From Magnetovibrio sp. (GTDB lineage Bacteria > Pseudomonadota > Alphaproteobacteria > Rhodospirillales > Magnetovibrionaceae), in contig NZ_DATCTF010000019.1 of assembly GCF_036568125.1 (NCBI RefSeq), positions 124,001 to 188,000 of the forward strand: DNA of 64,000 nt, given 5' to 3'. A program made the position numbers and the translations under genes. Within the stretch, counting starts at the first letter, position 1, and every line of letters starts with the position of its first letter. The notes under the pieces were generated by a model. The model was not told the origin of the DNA and did no database searches. It worked only from the letters and a program-made list of their open reading frames with translations. Below, piece after piece: positions 63,546 through 64,000 of this stretch.

Positions 63546-64000
63546 TTATTTGAAACTATCGAGTTGCAGATCAAGCAACCTTTTCCCTTCGGCCACTAAA
63601 TCAAACCCCCGTGCATTGAGCGACCATCGCATAACAAGCCCCTGTATCAGGGCCAAAATAAGATAGGCGGCATCATCGGCATCAAGTGTTTGACGGAATC
63701 GGCCTGAGGCAATTTCAGCCTCGATCAGCTTGGCAAAATGGCGTTGTCGGCTGGCCATTAACGCGGCAAAGAAGGCCCGCAACTTTTCATTTTCAGAATG
63801 AAGTTCGCGCGAAAATAAAATCGCGTGGATTGCCGGGGTCTTCTCCAAAAAACCCAAATGCCCGAGCACAAGTTTCCTCAATTTACCGGCTGGGATGGTT
63901 TCCTCTTTCTCGCTCGCACCTACTTTTTTACCCATCATTGCGCTAATGCGCTGAGCGACAGCCCACCAGATATCACCCTTCGTCGGGAAATGCCGGAAAA
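63546..64000 (-). CDS. TetR-family regulator, cut by the window edge
   Basis: The frame is open to the right edge, so the true start lies outside. The visible part begins FRHFPTKGDIWWAVAQRI, the end of the TetR HTH, then an all-helical ligand-binding domain, 151 codons in all including the stop. It probably represses the MFP-RND operon 112 bp downstream. An internal ATG at 63938 is not the start. Confidence 0.88.
   Translation of the reverse strand, partial: FRHFPTKGDIWWAVAQRISAMMGKKVGASEKEETIPAGKLRKLVLGHLGFLEKTPAIHAILFSRELHSENEKLRAFFAALMASRQRHFAKLIEAEIASGRFRQTLDADDAAYLILALIQGLVMRWSLNARGFDLVAEGKRLLDLQLDSFK

Noticed and set aside
1-64000. CRISPR arrays, rRNA genes, insertion sequences, phage structural genes
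   Set aside because: No regularly spaced repeats, no rRNA-like stretches, no transposase-like frames and no capsid or terminase patterns were seen.

Overview
The window looks like a chromosomal segment of a free-living, flagellated alphaproteobacterium, probably Rhodospirillales-like. The evidence is the high-GC coding style, GatCAB amidotransferase, a DivK-type receiver, an alphaproteobacterial RpoH box, a PyrB/PyrC' pair, HisZ and a short flagellin with FliS/FliD/FlgKLED homologues. No species can be named from sequence alone. The left edge cuts a Sec-type (clade II) nitrous oxide reductase gene and the right edge cuts a TetR regulator.

Layout: 1-1772 is a divergent nosZ/SCO1 pair around a perfect Crp/FNR-type palindrome. 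1851-9747 (minus strand) holds tRNA-Ser(GCU), a YbaK-like deacylase, a GST, an L-threonine aldolase, a secreted coiled-coil protein, gatCAB, a periplasmic SH3 protein and a GNAT. 9853-14179 (plus) is ruvX, an auxin-efflux-type carrier, pyrB, a pseudo-dihydroorotase and plsY. After an AT-richer stretch with a VOC gene come dprA, topA, rnr, an S41 lipoprotein protease and rpmG. 23362-27836 holds divK, an unannotated 32-codon gene, a chemoreceptor with a c-type haem motif, a Crp-family regulator and a small Cys-containing protein. 27882-34131 holds gamma-glutamyltranspeptidase divergent from a ChaN-PDZ lipoprotein, an M1-like peptidase and an amino-acid permease, plus a 44-aa membrane peptide. 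34376-42912 holds hisZ, purA, a pseudokinase-like membrane protein with a membrane partner, rpoH, rluD, a membrane-anchored protein and a JAMM peptidase.

A mobile region follows tRNA-Glu(CUC) (42973-43048). It has a DUF6499-type regulator, an AlpA-like excisionase, a MobC-like protein, a relaxase and an XRE repressor, then a secreted protein and small ORFs up to about 48.3 kb. No integrase or second att copy was seen, so it is an incomplete or decayed mobilizable element.

48351-58801 (minus) is a late-flagellar cluster in two blocks. One is fliC-fliD-fliS followed by overlapping ECF sigma, anti-sigma and periplasmic-sensor genes. The other is flgD-flgE-unknown-flgN-like-flgK-flgL. fliC and flgD share a nearly identical upstream element, most likely a dedicated flagellar promoter. 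59004-64000 is a TetR-MFP-RND efflux operon.

Strongest leads: the haem-binding chemoreceptor, the pseudokinase/membrane pair, the ECF/anti-sigma/sensor module inside the flagellar operon with the shared fliC/flgD promoter element, and a 32-aa peptide gene with its own terminator.
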